From NCBI RefSeq assembly GCF_022429565.1, contig NZ_CP092487.1:1521001-1585000 (forward strand): a stretch of 64,000 bases of DNA. The letters run 5' to 3'. A program made the translations under genes and the position numbers. Shown here piece by piece: positions 45,285-55,523 of this stretch. The notes beneath the pieces were generated by a model. That model saw nothing but the letters and a program-made list of their open reading frames with translations, was not told where the DNA came from and did not search any database. Positions within the stretch are counted from its first letter, which is position 1. Each line of letters begins with the position of its first letter. The stretch comes from Lutibacter sp. A64. Its GTDB lineage: Bacteria; Bacteroidota; Bacteroidia; Flavobacteriales; Flavobacteriaceae.

Positions 45285-46346
45285 TTAATACTTATAAACA
45301 ACAGCATTTATGCTCATTCCTGCCCCTACAGAAGCAAAAATTACAACATCGCCTTTATTAATTTCGTGGTTTTCAATTTCTCCATTTTTAACCATATCTA
45401 ACAATGTTGGAACGGTTGCTACAGAGCTATTTCCTAATTTATGAATACTCATTGGCATCACATCTTTAGGCACTTTTGTTTTATACAAACGGTAAAACCT
45501 TTTAATAATAGCTTCATCCATTTTTTCATTAGCTTGATGGATAAATACTTTTTTAACTTCAGATATATCTAAACCTGCTTTATCAAGGGCAGTTTTCATT
45601 GCTAAAGGAACATGATTTAAACCATATTCATAAATTTTTCTCCCTAACATTTTAATATACTGAACTCCGCTTGTATCTTCTTTATTAAAAGACTCACCAT
45701 AATGTAGATAATAACATTCATCTACCGTGTCTGTTTGAGCTGCATGACTTAAAATTCCTTGTTCTTCAGTTTCAACGGCTTCAATAACACAAGCCCCTGC
45801 ACCATCTGAAAAAATCATTGAATCTCTATCAAAAGGATCGATAACACGAGAAAGCGTTTCTGAACCAATTACCAAACATTTTTTTGCAATTCCAGATTTA
45901 ATATAAGCTTCAGCTTGTATAACACCTTGAATCCAACCTGGGCAACCAAAAAGAATATCATAAGCAACACATCCTGGGCTTTTAATACCCAATTTATTTT
46001 TTACTCTTGATGCTAAACTTGGTAAAACATCTCCTTGAATAGAGTTGGGTTTAACATCTCCAAAATTATGTGCTAAAATTATATAATCTAGTTCTTCTGG
46101 GTTAATTCCAGATTCTTCAATTGCTTGTTTTGAAGCTAAATACGCTAAATCTGATGAATCTTGGTCTTCAGCAGCGTACCGTCTTTCTTCTATGCCTGTT
46201 ATTGCGCAAAATTTTTCAATAATTTCTGCATTTTCATTCGCAAAAGGGCTTCCATCATCATTTAAAAATTTACTATTTAAAAAGTCAGAATTTTTTTTAA
46301 TTATATTTGGAATATAGCTTCCAGTTCCTGTTATTACTGATCTCAT
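45285..46346 (-). CDS. 3-oxoacyl-ACP synthase III family protein (FabH-like)
   Basis: The 353-residue protein has the thiolase-fold catalytic triad of KAS III: Cys135 in DILFGCPGWIQG, a His in VFIHQANEKM and an Asn in HKLGNSSVATVPTLL. The N-terminus (MRSVITGTGSYIP) fits. It is about 30 residues longer than housekeeping FabH (about 320), and the Cys context is FGCPGW rather than AACSGF, so it may prefer a different starter or serve a special lipid pathway. It ends the porU-porV-cdd-globin-fabH row; 34 bp separate it from the globin gene. Whether it is the main FabH cannot be decided. Confidence 0.86.
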   Translation of the reverse strand: MRSVITGTGSYIPNIIKKNSDFLNSKFLNDDGSPFANENAEIIEKFCAITGIEERRYAAEDQDSSDLAYLASKQAIEESGINPEELDYIILAHNFGDVKPNSIQGDVLPSLASRVKNKLGIKSPGCVAYDILFGCPGWIQGVIQAEAYIKSGIAKKCLVIGSETLSRVIDPFDRDSMIFSDGAGACVIEAVETEEQGILSHAAQTDTVDECYYLHYGESFNKEDTSGVQYIKMLGRKIYEYGLNHVPLAMKTALDKAGLDISEVKKVFIHQANEKMDEAIIKRFYRLYKTKVPKDVMPMSIHKLGNSSVATVPTLLDMVKNGEIENHEINKGDVVIFASVGAGMSINAVVYKY

Positions 46347-46380
46347 TTTTTATAAAAAATTAGGAGTCAAATTTAGTAAT

Positions 46381-46767
46381 CTATTCGTTATTTAGTTCAG
46401 AAATTTTAATTTCCATTACGATGGCTATCGACTGTGCTCTGGACTTTGCAGCGTGTGCTATTTCACCCTGAAATAGGGCATCTACAGAAGCATTAAACAT
46501 TGACAACCAACTATTAAAGTGTTCTTTTTTAAAAGGTGTTTTTTGATGTATTTTTAGATGAGGAGCCATAGCATTTTTACGATACCCACCCGAGTAAAAC
46601 AATATATTATCCCAAAAATCAACTAATGTTTGTAAATGTATTTCTAAGTGTTCTGGATTTGTAAAATCAACAAAAAAATGACGCATTAAATCATCATTCA
46701 TTAATTTTTTATAAAAGGTCTTAACAAGTAAATAAATATCTTCTCTATTTTCAATATCTTTCTTCAT
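46381..46767 (-). CDS. Group III truncated hemoglobin
   Basis: With the start at 46767 the protein has 128 residues (MKKDIENREDIYLLVKTFYKKLM), which fits group III globins; an ATG at 46800 would overlap cdd by 26 bp. It shows FVDFTNPEHLEIHLQTLVDFWDNILFYSGGYRKN and a helix-F region with MAPHLKIHQKTPFKKEHFNSWL, where the histidine of PHLKIH is the likely proximal haem ligand. Cytoplasmic; role in oxygen or NO chemistry is inferred from the family. It lies between cytidine deaminase and the FabH-like gene on one probable transcript. Confidence 0.87.
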   Translation of the reverse strand: MKKDIENREDIYLLVKTFYKKLMNDDLMRHFFVDFTNPEHLEIHLQTLVDFWDNILFYSGGYRKNAMAPHLKIHQKTPFKKEHFNSWLSMFNASVDALFQGEIAHAAKSRAQSIAIVMEIKISELNNE

Positions 46768-46774
46768 AATATAT

Positions 46775-47257
46775 TTAGAGAAAAGATTTATCAAATGCAA
46801 TTGGGAGTAAATCTAAAACGGAATCAGTTTTAATAATTTTACCTTCTTCACCCATAAAATACACTTCTATTTTATCTTTTTGCTTTAACTCGTATTCAGA
46901 TAATGTTTGTCTACAAGCACCACACGGCGCAACAGGTTCTTTTAAAACCTGGCTACTTGAGCTTGCTGCAATAGCTAATTTTAATATTTTAACGGTTGGA
47001 TATTCAGAAGATACTTTCCAAATAGCAACACGTTCTGCGCACATACCTGAAGGATAGGCTGCATTTTCTTGGTTATTTCCTGTTACAATTAATCCATTTT
47101 CTAACAAAAATGAAGCTCCTACCTTAAATTTGGAATAGGGAGCATACGCATTTTCTTTAGCTTCAATGGCTTTTTTCATTAAAGCTTCAACATCTTTTGG
47201 AAGCTCTTGAATTGATTCGTAAACCGAAATACTAGTTGTTAATTCAACTTTTTTCAT
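46775..47257 (-). CDS. cdd: Cytidine deaminase
   Basis: The 160-residue zinc enzyme carries the deaminase motifs CAERVAIWK (zinc Cys and catalytic Glu) and PCGACRQTLSEY (two zinc Cys), with the N-terminal substrate segment YAPYSKFKVGASFLLENG. It converts cytidine or deoxycytidine to uridine forms in pyrimidine salvage. The three-cysteine zinc site indicates the homotetrameric class. It follows porV after 22 bp, an arrangement common in Flavobacteriaceae. Confidence 0.94.
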   Translation of the reverse strand: MKKVELTTSISVYESIQELPKDVEALMKKAIEAKENAYAPYSKFKVGASFLLENGLIVTGNNQENAAYPSGMCAERVAIWKVSSEYPTVKILKLAIAASSSSQVLKEPVAPCGACRQTLSEYELKQKDKIEVYFMGEEGKIIKTDSVLDLLPIAFDKSFL

Positions 47258-47279
47258 TTAAAATTTAGCTATTTAGCAT

Positions 47280-48413
47280 TTATTTAACTTCAAAAATATC
47301 TCCAAAATCAAACGATAAAGAGAATCTAAGTGTATTTTCTAAAGGGTTGTTTATATCTGATGCATTAAACAAATATGAAATATCTAATTTAGAACTTTTA
47401 AAGTTAAATCCAGATCCAATTGTAAAATATTTTCTTGAACCTTTTAAATCACTTTCATTAAAATAACCTGCTCTAACTGCAAAGGAGTTATCATACATAT
47501 ATTCTGCTCCTAATGCCCAAGTAAATTCTTTTAACTCTTCGTTAAATCCATCTGGAGCATCATTAAACGAACTAAAAATACCACTGATAAAACTAACATC
47601 ATCTTGGGTATATGGTGGCTCACCGTCTTCTGAAATACTTGGTGTTGGAACTAATAATTTATTAACTTCTAAATTAACACTTACTTTATTGTAATTATCT
47701 AAAATAAAATCGAAACCACCTCCCAATTTTAAATTTGTAGGTATAAAATTATCTTGACCATCATCTGTATAAGAAACTTTAGGTCCAATATTTGAAATAT
47801 TATAACCACCTCGCCAAACACCATTAAAATCGCCATAATTACTTTCGTCAGATTGAAAGTAACCTGAGATATCTACTGCAAAAGTATTTACAGGGTTTAT
47901 TGTTGAATTAGCTGATTTAATCCCTAAATCTGATCTAATGTAGCGTAAGGTTACACCCATTGAATATGTTTCATTCAACTTTAAAGAATATGAACCGTCA
48001 AAAGAAAACTCATTTAGTTTTTCAATTCCTTCAGGAGCTCCATTGATATCTGTTAGATCTATTTGACCTAAATTAAAATATTTTAGACTTGCAGCCCAAG
48101 CGCTTCTTTCATCAATTCTATTTGCAAAAGTAAAACCTCCTAAAAACACATCATTTGTTAGCTCTCTTAGCCAAGGTGTATAAGTAATTCCTACACTAAA
48201 TTGAGATCTCATAAACGCATATTTAGAAGCATTCCAATGTTGTGAATTTGAGTCTGGAGAAGTTGCAACACCAATATCTCCCATACCTCCTGCTCTAGCA
48301 TCTGGTGCTATTAACAAAAAAGGTGCTGCTGTTGTAATTGGATTTGAATCTTCTTGTGCATTACTTGAAAAAGCAAATAAAACAGTGAGGGTGACTAAAA
48401 TTATTTTTTTCAT
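47280..48413 (-). CDS. porV: Type IX secretion outer-membrane protein PorV
   Basis: The 377-residue protein has a signal peptide (FAFSSNAQ) followed by the PorV signature PFLLIAPDARAGGMGDIGVATSPD and NSQHWNASKYAF, then a 14-strand-type barrel ending FSLSFDFGDIFEVK. PorV (LptO) shuttles type IX cargo with its C-terminal domain from the translocon to the PorU sortase. It lies 30 bp after porU on the same strand. Cargo is encoded in this window (the C10 protease at 26923). Confidence 0.94.
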   Translation of the reverse strand: MKKIILVTLTVLFAFSSNAQEDSNPITTAAPFLLIAPDARAGGMGDIGVATSPDSNSQHWNASKYAFMRSQFSVGITYTPWLRELTNDVFLGGFTFANRIDERSAWAASLKYFNLGQIDLTDINGAPEGIEKLNEFSFDGSYSLKLNETYSMGVTLRYIRSDLGIKSANSTINPVNTFAVDISGYFQSDESNYGDFNGVWRGGYNISNIGPKVSYTDDGQDNFIPTNLKLGGGFDFILDNYNKVSVNLEVNKLLVPTPSISEDGEPPYTQDDVSFISGIFSSFNDAPDGFNEELKEFTWALGAEYMYDNSFAVRAGYFNESDLKGSRKYFTIGSGFNFKSSKLDISYLFNASDINNPLENTLRFSLSFDFGDIFEVK

Positions 48414-48443
48414 TAATATTAATTTAATAATTGAATTAAATTG

Positions 48444-51400
48444 TTATTGCAATATTACTAATTTTTCAATTTTTTGAGCAGATGTATTTGAATTAATTGA
48501 TGTTACTTTTAATTTATAAACATAAACTCCTTTACCTATTTTTGCTCCAAAATCATCTAAACCATCCCAAACTATTGTTCTAGACAAATTACCTTCTGTT
48601 TGAACTATTTCTGTTATTGTTTTTACCAATTTTCCAGAAACTGTAAAAATTTGAAGTTGTACATTTAATTGTTCATTTGGTTTGTTATGATTGAACCAAA
48701 ATTCTGTATAATTAACAAATGGATTTGGATAATTTAATACATTGCTCAAAACTAAATCACTATTATCAACAACAGTAAAATTAAACGTAGACTCTGATAA
48801 ATTATTGTAAGTATCCCAAGCTTTTAACGTAATTGTGTGCATTCCAGATGAAAGATCTCTAAAAGTATAAGTTACTTTTCCTTTTTTATAAGTATCTAAA
48901 TCTGTTTGATAATAATCATTTAAAATTATTGGGTTAGACTGATCATTATCTAAAATAGCAACTATATCGTGGTCTACAGCTGTAATAGAAGTATTAATTC
49001 CGTTTTCATCTTCTAAAACTGCAATAAAAACAGGAGAACTATCTGTTGTGCCACCATCAACAAAGTTTAAATCATTCATATAAAGTTGTATGGTGGGTCC
49101 TGTATTGTCTTCTGGAGCATTTTCATTAATCCCTCCTACAGTTATATCAATATTATAACCTGCTTTATCTATTATATTGTTAGATGCGTAAAAGCTAAGT
49201 TTCCCTTTTCCGTAAGCGACTTTTAAATCTTTTGGAGCAACAAAATCAAATGTAAATTTTCCATTTTCTACTTTAGAGCTTCCTTTAAAAATTTTACTAT
49301 CTCTTACATCAAATTCCATTGTAATATTTTTATTATCGTTATCTAATGTAGTTTTATCAATTACTTTATCATAAACTGTTACGTCTATTTCACCCGTAAA
49401 ATCTTCCAATAAATTATCATTAATATCTAAAACATCTCCTTCAAATTGGATATACGATAGTGCTTTTATGGTATCTAAAGATTGTGAAATATCTTTATTG
49501 TTTATTGTAGATAATTTAATTGAAGGTTCTGGAACACTTAAATGCATTGCAGGATCTCCAAAATTGTATATAAAAAAACGTTGTGTAGTTGAAAACTGAT
49601 TTTTAACGTCCATTAAAGTTTCAGCAATTGACAAATTTTCATTATTAAAATTTAATAGAGGTTCTATTAATCTTTCATTTAAAGCTTGTCCTACACTTAT
49701 ATAAATTTCCCTGGTTGTTGAAATTAATGAACTTGCTCCATAATTTTCTGCCCAAAATAAATATTCTCCCGCTGTTTTTCTTAATGGATTATCAAACCTC
49801 GAAAAATCACAGGTAACTGTTATAAATAATGGTAATTTAAATTTATTTTCAAGACTTTGTATTTCTGGCAAGCGAAAAATCCCTTCACTAGCCCAACCAT
49901 CTTCTCCTCCATGTCCAAAATAATCTACCAATAAAGTACCTTTATCTATCTGATTTACAATATCTAAATTTACAGTTGGATAGGTAGATCCAGAAGCTGC
50001 TGTTTCTTGAAAATAGGCATCTAAATATATTTTTTTTAAATTAAAAACTGGTTTATTAGCTTCAATAGTTGTAGCTATTTCATCCATATTAGATTGCAAA
50101 ATTTCTTCACCACTACTATCAATATCATCAGCTATTAAAGTAATATTAGTACGCCAATCTCCAAAAGATGCTACGCTATAATAATCTAATAATTTATCTA
50201 CTACTTGTTGTGCTTGCAATATATCCGAAACTGGTATTCTTCCTGTTGCAACATCTTGCCTTTCGTAAGAATTTAACAATCCTTCATCTGCATCCATCAT
50301 CCCGTAAAAATCATCTGTTACATATGACGAAGCTAAACTAAAACTATTAAAAGATTCGAAAGCTGGCACTATATTATTATTTCCTTCTATCCTATCTTTA
50401 TAATCATAAGATGCATCTCCAAACAAACAGACATATTTAATTTGATTTGTAGTTGCATTATCGTAAAGATGCTTTACAAAGTCTCTAATTGCTGCTACAT
50501 CTGGAGATCCTGACGAAAATTCATTATATATTTGGTCTAAACGTATTACTTTAGTTGTTAATCCTGAATTATTTGAATGATAATCTGCCAATCTTTGTGC
50601 TTGATCCATTAAATAATCTTGAGTAATAATTAAATAATCAATATCTTTTAAACTATGTAAATTCTGATTTTCAACGGTACTAAATTCTAACAATTGTGGT
50701 GTAAAGAAATCATTTTCAGGTATCAAAACATATTCTAATAATTGACCTCCATTTACTTTAAAATTAAAGTTTGTGGTTAAAGATTGATTTTCTATTATTT
50801 GTGGATTTATTGGATTAGAAACATCCCACACCCATTTAATATTGGATGCATTTTCAATTGAAATTTCTTGTACATCTGGGGTGCTTAAAACATTAAAGTT
50901 TCTAAATACAAACTGCTTATCTTTAGCTATTAACTTCCTTTTACCAAGTATTTCAATATAGTCTAAATATGCATCTGCAGAAGGATTACCATTATTATTA
51001 TAATTTATAGTTACATCTAATAAATCTCCTGAAACTGATACATTTCCAAAGTTTTCATTCGCTACAGCACTATTAGAACCCGACAAAGCACTATAATTTA
51101 TTTCAAATACATTTTTATTATTAATTTGAACATCCATAGTTGTAGCTATAGATGAAGCTACTACTCCTCTAACCCTAATATTAACAGGCTCCGAACTGTC
51201 TATTTCTTCAAAAGGAATTGAATATGTTCGAGTATTTTCAATATTAAAAGCATCTCCAAACCATTGTTGTCCAATAGCAAATAAATTAACTTCGTCTTTT
51301 TCATAAAATACAAAATCGTCAAAATTTGTTATTGTTGCAGTACTTGAAGCCGAAATTGGTGTTTGTTTGGTAATTCTTTTACCTTCTGAAGAGCCAATAG

Positions 51401-52244
51401 TTAAAAAATAATAAGCCTCATCAGAATAAATATTAAAATTGTGTCGTAACGTAGTTAAACTGGGATTTGTCCCATATTCCCAAGAATGCGGTCCGGTAGC
51501 ATAAAATAAAATAGAATCATTATCGTCAAAACTACCATCGCTTTCTCCATCAACAAAAATTGCATTTTCTTGCAATCCATCATATCTAAAATCACTATTT
51601 TTTAAAGGAAGCATTGCGCCTCCATTACCATAAATACGAATATTTTTGGGATTAATTGTATTTACATCTATCCCTAATTTTTGTAAAAACTCTTTATCAA
51701 TTTTATAAACACCCGTTTTATTTACAGCAAATTTAAACCAAGTTCCTTCTGCTAATACTGAATTTTTAACAGTTGTGTTTTTTTTCAAACTTTGCTTAGC
51801 TGATGCTGTTGTATATTCTAAATCAAAAGATACAATACGCTTTATTTGATTGTTATTTTTTACCAAAGGGTCTAAATTTAAAACAGCTAAAGTTGTATTT
51901 TTTGCTTTTACAATATTTAAATCGATAGCAATAGCGCTATTAATAGCGTTTAAAGTATATGAATTGTTTTCATTTACAGTTTCATAAACAACATTTGTAA
52001 CTGAAAAATCGGTTATTATACTGTTTGAATTTACCGTCCAACTATCTTCAAAAGTTGGATTAAAATTTTCATTTAAAAAATTATTTTCTATTAAACTTGT
52101 TTTTAGTATTAAATCTTTATTAATCTCAAAATCAACATTATCTAACCAGTTTAATTTATATGTTTTAGTTTCTGTTTGTTGTGCAAATAAAAAATTACCA
52201 ACAACAAAAAAAAAGAGAAATAGAATATTTGTAGAATGCTTCAT
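48444..52244 (-). CDS. porU: Type IX secretion sortase PorU
   Basis: I start at the Met at 52244 (1266 residues, MKHSTNILFLFFFVVGNFLFAQ signal peptide in part); an ATG 36 bases upstream would add a poor leader. The C25 gingipain-like core is seen around VDYFGHGGEDGWASE (catalytic His) and FITVTCDFSRFDNP (catalytic Cys), with GDPAMHLSVPEP closing the domain. The C-terminus carries a sorting-type domain (LNYPNPFVNYTEFWF to KIEKLVILQ) that PorU itself keeps. It cleaves C-terminal domains from secreted cargo and attaches them to surface lipopolysaccharide. First gene of the minus-strand row, divergent from gldJ. Confidence 0.94.
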   Translation of the reverse strand: MKHSTNILFLFFFVVGNFLFAQQTETKTYKLNWLDNVDFEINKDLILKTSLIENNFLNENFNPTFEDSWTVNSNSIITDFSVTNVVYETVNENNSYTLNAINSAIAIDLNIVKAKNTTLAVLNLDPLVKNNNQIKRIVSFDLEYTTASAKQSLKKNTTVKNSVLAEGTWFKFAVNKTGVYKIDKEFLQKLGIDVNTINPKNIRIYGNGGAMLPLKNSDFRYDGLQENAIFVDGESDGSFDDNDSILFYATGPHSWEYGTNPSLTTLRHNFNIYSDEAYYFLTIGSSEGKRITKQTPISASSTATITNFDDFVFYEKDEVNLFAIGQQWFGDAFNIENTRTYSIPFEEIDSSEPVNIRVRGVVASSIATTMDVQINNKNVFEINYSALSGSNSAVANENFGNVSVSGDLLDVTINYNNNGNPSADAYLDYIEILGKRKLIAKDKQFVFRNFNVLSTPDVQEISIENASNIKWVWDVSNPINPQIIENQSLTTNFNFKVNGGQLLEYVLIPENDFFTPQLLEFSTVENQNLHSLKDIDYLIITQDYLMDQAQRLADYHSNNSGLTTKVIRLDQIYNEFSSGSPDVAAIRDFVKHLYDNATTNQIKYVCLFGDASYDYKDRIEGNNNIVPAFESFNSFSLASSYVTDDFYGMMDADEGLLNSYERQDVATGRIPVSDILQAQQVVDKLLDYYSVASFGDWRTNITLIADDIDSSGEEILQSNMDEIATTIEANKPVFNLKKIYLDAYFQETAASGSTYPTVNLDIVNQIDKGTLLVDYFGHGGEDGWASEGIFRLPEIQSLENKFKLPLFITVTCDFSRFDNPLRKTAGEYLFWAENYGASSLISTTREIYISVGQALNERLIEPLLNFNNENLSIAETLMDVKNQFSTTQRFFIYNFGDPAMHLSVPEPSIKLSTINNKDISQSLDTIKALSYIQFEGDVLDINDNLLEDFTGEIDVTVYDKVIDKTTLDNDNKNITMEFDVRDSKIFKGSSKVENGKFTFDFVAPKDLKVAYGKGKLSFYASNNIIDKAGYNIDITVGGINENAPEDNTGPTIQLYMNDLNFVDGGTTDSSPVFIAVLEDENGINTSITAVDHDIVAILDNDQSNPIILNDYYQTDLDTYKKGKVTYTFRDLSSGMHTITLKAWDTYNNLSESTFNFTVVDNSDLVLSNVLNYPNPFVNYTEFWFNHNKPNEQLNVQLQIFTVSGKLVKTITEIVQTEGNLSRTIVWDGLDDFGAKIGKGVYVYKLKVTSINSNTSAQKIEKLVILQ

Positions 52245-52407
52245 TATGTAAAAACGTACTGAATTTGGGATTTTAGTCAAATATTATACAACATTACATA
52301 TAATAAAGAACAAAAACAATCGTTATAAAAAACATAATCAAAAAATTTGTTGCAAAAAAATTTATTTAATGTAAATTGCAACACTTAAAACCCTAATTAA
52401 GTTTTGT

Positions 52408-54108
52408 ATGAACTTTAATGTTATTAAAATAAATTATAAAGCAATAATCTGTCTAGCTATAGGAATTTCTTTGGTTAGTTGTCACAAAAGAAAATCCTCT
52501 GGACTTACTGGATGGAGTGCTCAAGAAAAAAGTGCTGTTGGATTTTACGATTCTAAATCAAGTTATGCTGGACAAGAAGCCCCTCCAGGAATGGTTTTGA
52601 TTGAAGGAGGTAGTTTTACAATGGGACAAGTTCAAGATGATGTTTTATTTGATTGGAATACAACTCCCGTTAAACAACAAGTTCGTTCGTTTTATATGGA
52701 TGAAACAGAAGTAACAAATTCTGAATATGTATTTTATTTAAATTGGATGGAAAAAGTATTTCCTCCAAATGATTTAAATTATGAACATATTTACCAATCT
52801 GTTGTTCCTGACACACTTGTTTGGAGAGATGTTTTAGGTTTTAACGAATTACTTACAGAAAATTATTTAAGACATCCGGGGTATGCAGATTATCCTGTAG
52901 TTGGAGTAAGTTGGGTGCAAGCTAACCAATATTGTAATTGGAGAACAAATAGAGTTAATGAAAAAATATTAATGGATAAAGGTGTTTTAAAATCTTTATA
53001 TGAATTAGACTCTCTTGAAGTAAAAGGTAAAAATCATTTTGATACTGACACTTATTTACAAAACCCATATGCAATGTTTGATGGTGATTCTACAATTTAT
53101 AAAAAAGGATTACCTGATTATACTCCAAGAAAAAAAGGAGATCCTAAACCTGCTAGAGGTTCATTTACAGGAAGACAAGTAAAAGTTTCTGACGGAATAT
53201 TAGCTGCTAAATTTAGACTTCCAACTGAAGTAGAATGGGAATATGCAGCTAAAGCTATTGTTGAAAACAGAGAATACAACAATATTAGAGGTAGAAAAAA
53301 ATATGCTTGGAGCGGTAAATACACCCGAAACAAATCTAAACGCTATATGGGTGATCAACTTGCTAATTTTAAACAAGGTAAAGGTGATTATAGTGGTGTT
53401 CCTGGGTGGAGTAATGATGGAGCAGATATTACTATCCAAGTAAAATCATACGAACCAAATGCTTTCGGATTATATGATATGTCTGGTAATGTAGCAGAAT
53501 GGGTTGCTGATGTATACAGACCAATAATAGATAATGATGCTAATGACTTTAATTACTATAGAGGTAACATTTTTACAAAAAAAATGATAGACTCTGAAGG
53601 TAAAGTTGTTATTGCAGATGATTCTTCTATTGAGTATGATACGTTAGATAATGGTAGAATTACTCCTAAAAACATTCCAGGTAGTATAAAAACGGTTCCT
53701 ATTACAAGACAAGATGCCTACATGAGAAATAATTATGAAAAAGCATATAATGTAGATGTTAGAGATGGTGATTTAGCTTCAACAAAATTTTATGATAAAG
53801 ATGAAGATGATTTAGATGTGAAACCTCGTATGTATAATTCCCCTATTAAACCAAGAGAAATTGGTGAAAGTGGCTTAATAAAACAACAATACGATACAGA
53901 AAAAAGAAATACATTAATTAGTAATAAAACTCGAGTTTATAAAGGAGGTTCTTGGAGAGATAGAGAATATTGGTTAGATCCATCTCAAAGAAGATATTTA
54001 CCAGAATATATGGCTACAAACTATATTGGTTTTAGATGTGTAACTGATAAAATTGGACCTATGAACTTTAAAAGTAGAACTCCTACTTCAACAAAAGTTA
54101 GATATTAA
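52408..54108 (+). CDS. gldJ: Gliding motility lipoprotein GldJ
   Basis: The 566-residue protein has a lipoprotein signal (ISLVSCHKRK, Cys25) followed by TGWSAQEKSAVGFY and PPGMVLIEGGSFTMGQVQDD, which together match GldJ. The body is a formylglycine-enzyme/sulfatase-modifying-factor fold (DETEVTNSEYVFYLNWM, FRLPTEVEWEYAAKA, GNVAEWVADVYR, GGSWRDREYWLDPSQRRYL). GldJ is an outer-membrane lipoprotein needed for gliding and for stability of the GldK/type IX machinery. It is divergent from porU, the usual arrangement in this family, and has a strong terminator. Confidence 0.93.
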   Translation: MNFNVIKINYKAIICLAIGISLVSCHKRKSSGLTGWSAQEKSAVGFYDSKSSYAGQEAPPGMVLIEGGSFTMGQVQDDVLFDWNTTPVKQQVRSFYMDETEVTNSEYVFYLNWMEKVFPPNDLNYEHIYQSVVPDTLVWRDVLGFNELLTENYLRHPGYADYPVVGVSWVQANQYCNWRTNRVNEKILMDKGVLKSLYELDSLEVKGKNHFDTDTYLQNPYAMFDGDSTIYKKGLPDYTPRKKGDPKPARGSFTGRQVKVSDGILAAKFRLPTEVEWEYAAKAIVENREYNNIRGRKKYAWSGKYTRNKSKRYMGDQLANFKQGKGDYSGVPGWSNDGADITIQVKSYEPNAFGLYDMSGNVAEWVADVYRPIIDNDANDFNYYRGNIFTKKMIDSEGKVVIADDSSIEYDTLDNGRITPKNIPGSIKTVPITRQDAYMRNNYEKAYNVDVRDGDLASTKFYDKDEDDLDVKPRMYNSPIKPREIGESGLIKQQYDTEKRNTLISNKTRVYKGGSWRDREYWLDPSQRRYLPEYMATNYIGFRCVTDKIGPMNFKSRTPTSTKVRY

Positions 54109-54127
54109 AATTATTTAAATAAAACAC

Positions 54128-54160
54128 AAACCTCATTGAAGTTTCAATGAGGTTTTTTTT
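54128..54160 (+). terminator. Terminator of gldJ
   Basis: A 13-bp perfect stem (AAACCTCATTGAA / TTCAATGAGGTTT) with a tiny loop is followed by further T residues, 20 bp after the gldJ stop. Confidence 0.92.
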
Positions 54161-54263
54161 ATACATAAATTTATCAATTCATACATTAAATTTAATTAAT
54201 TTTATAAAATTAAAATATACTTATTAAAACGTTTATTGTAGATAAAATAAATATTTTATACTT

Positions 54264-55523
54264 ATGAAAATTGAACAATTATACAGCTTATATACCCAAA
54301 GCTATTTAGTAGATACAGATACCAGAAATATTAGAAAAGGAAGTATTTTTTTCGCATTAAAAGGAGCTAATTTTAACGGAAATAAATTTGCTAAAGAAGC
54401 ACTTAACAGCGGCGCATCATATGCCGTAATTGACGAAAAAGAATATCAAAACAATTCAAACACAATATTAGTTGACAATGTTTTAGAAACACTTCAAAAA
54501 TTAGCTAAATACCATAGAGAACAATTACGTATACCAATAATTTCTTTAACAGGAAGTAACGGAAAAACAACAACTAAAGAACTTATTAATTGTGTTTTAT
54601 CAAAAAAATATAAAACCACTGCTACAACCGGTAACCTCAACAATCATATAGGAGTACCATTAACACTGTTAACAATTCAACCTACTACAGAAATTGGAAT
54701 TATTGAAATGGGAGCTAACCATTTAAATGAAATTAATTTTTTATGCCATATTGTAAAACCAAATTTTGGATTAATCACCAATTTTGGAAAAGCACATTTA
54801 GAGGGTTTTGGAAGTATTGAAGGTGTTATTAAAGCAAAATCTGAATTATACAATTTTTTAAAAGAAACAAAAGAAACTGCCTTTATCAACTCAGATGATA
54901 CTGAGCAATTAAAACAATCTAAAAACATTAACTCTGTTATCTTTAATAATTCAAAAATTAAATTTATTGAAGTAAACCCTTTTGTTAAAGTCCAATTTCA
55001 AAACACAAATATTCAAAGCAAATTAATTGGAAAATACAATTTTAATAATATCTCTGCTGCCATTGCAATAGGTAATTATTTTAAAGTTCCATTAAAAGAT
55101 ATTAAAGATGCTATTGAAAATTATGAACCAACTAATAACAGATCTCAAATAATAAACAAAGGAAGTCTAAAAATAATTTTAGACGCATACAATGCAAATC
55201 CAAGTAGCATGAAAGCTGCATTAGAAAATTTTAGTTTATTAAAAGACAGTCAAAAAGTTGTTATTTTAGGAGATATGTTTGAATTAGGAGAAACAAGCAC
55301 TAAAGAACACCAGCAAATTGCTGATTATGCTAATTCCTTAAATTTTGACAAACTTATATTAATAGGAAAAGCATTTTCTACAATAATTGCAAAAAATGCT
55401 TTAACATATACTTGTTTTGAAGATTTTGAAACTTCAAATAAAGATTTAAATTTAAAAAATACCTCTTTATTAATTAAAGGTTCTAGAGGTATGGCTTTAG
55501 AAAGAGTTTTAAACCTCTTCTAA
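54264..55523 (+). CDS. murF: UDP-N-acetylmuramoyl-tripeptide--D-alanyl-D-alanine ligase
   Basis: The 419-residue Mur ligase has the ATP loop TGSNGKTTT (residues 96-104), NLNNHIGVPLTLL, EMGANHLNEI, the NNRSQ segment and DAYNANPSSMKAALENF with LGDMFELGE, all hallmarks of MurF. It adds D-Ala-D-Ala to the UDP-MurNAc-tripeptide, the last cytoplasmic step of the peptidoglycan precursor. Its 3' end overlaps the convergent kinase gene by 15 bp, so no terminator can sit between them. Confidence 0.94.
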   Translation: MKIEQLYSLYTQSYLVDTDTRNIRKGSIFFALKGANFNGNKFAKEALNSGASYAVIDEKEYQNNSNTILVDNVLETLQKLAKYHREQLRIPIISLTGSNGKTTTKELINCVLSKKYKTTATTGNLNNHIGVPLTLLTIQPTTEIGIIEMGANHLNEINFLCHIVKPNFGLITNFGKAHLEGFGSIEGVIKAKSELYNFLKETKETAFINSDDTEQLKQSKNINSVIFNNSKIKFIEVNPFVKVQFQNTNIQSKLIGKYNFNNISAAIAIGNYFKVPLKDIKDAIENYEPTNNRSQIINKGSLKIILDAYNANPSSMKAALENFSLLKDSQKVVILGDMFELGETSTKEHQQIADYANSLNFDKLILIGKAFSTIIAKNALTYTCFEDFETSNKDLNLKNTSLLIKGSRGMALERVLNLF

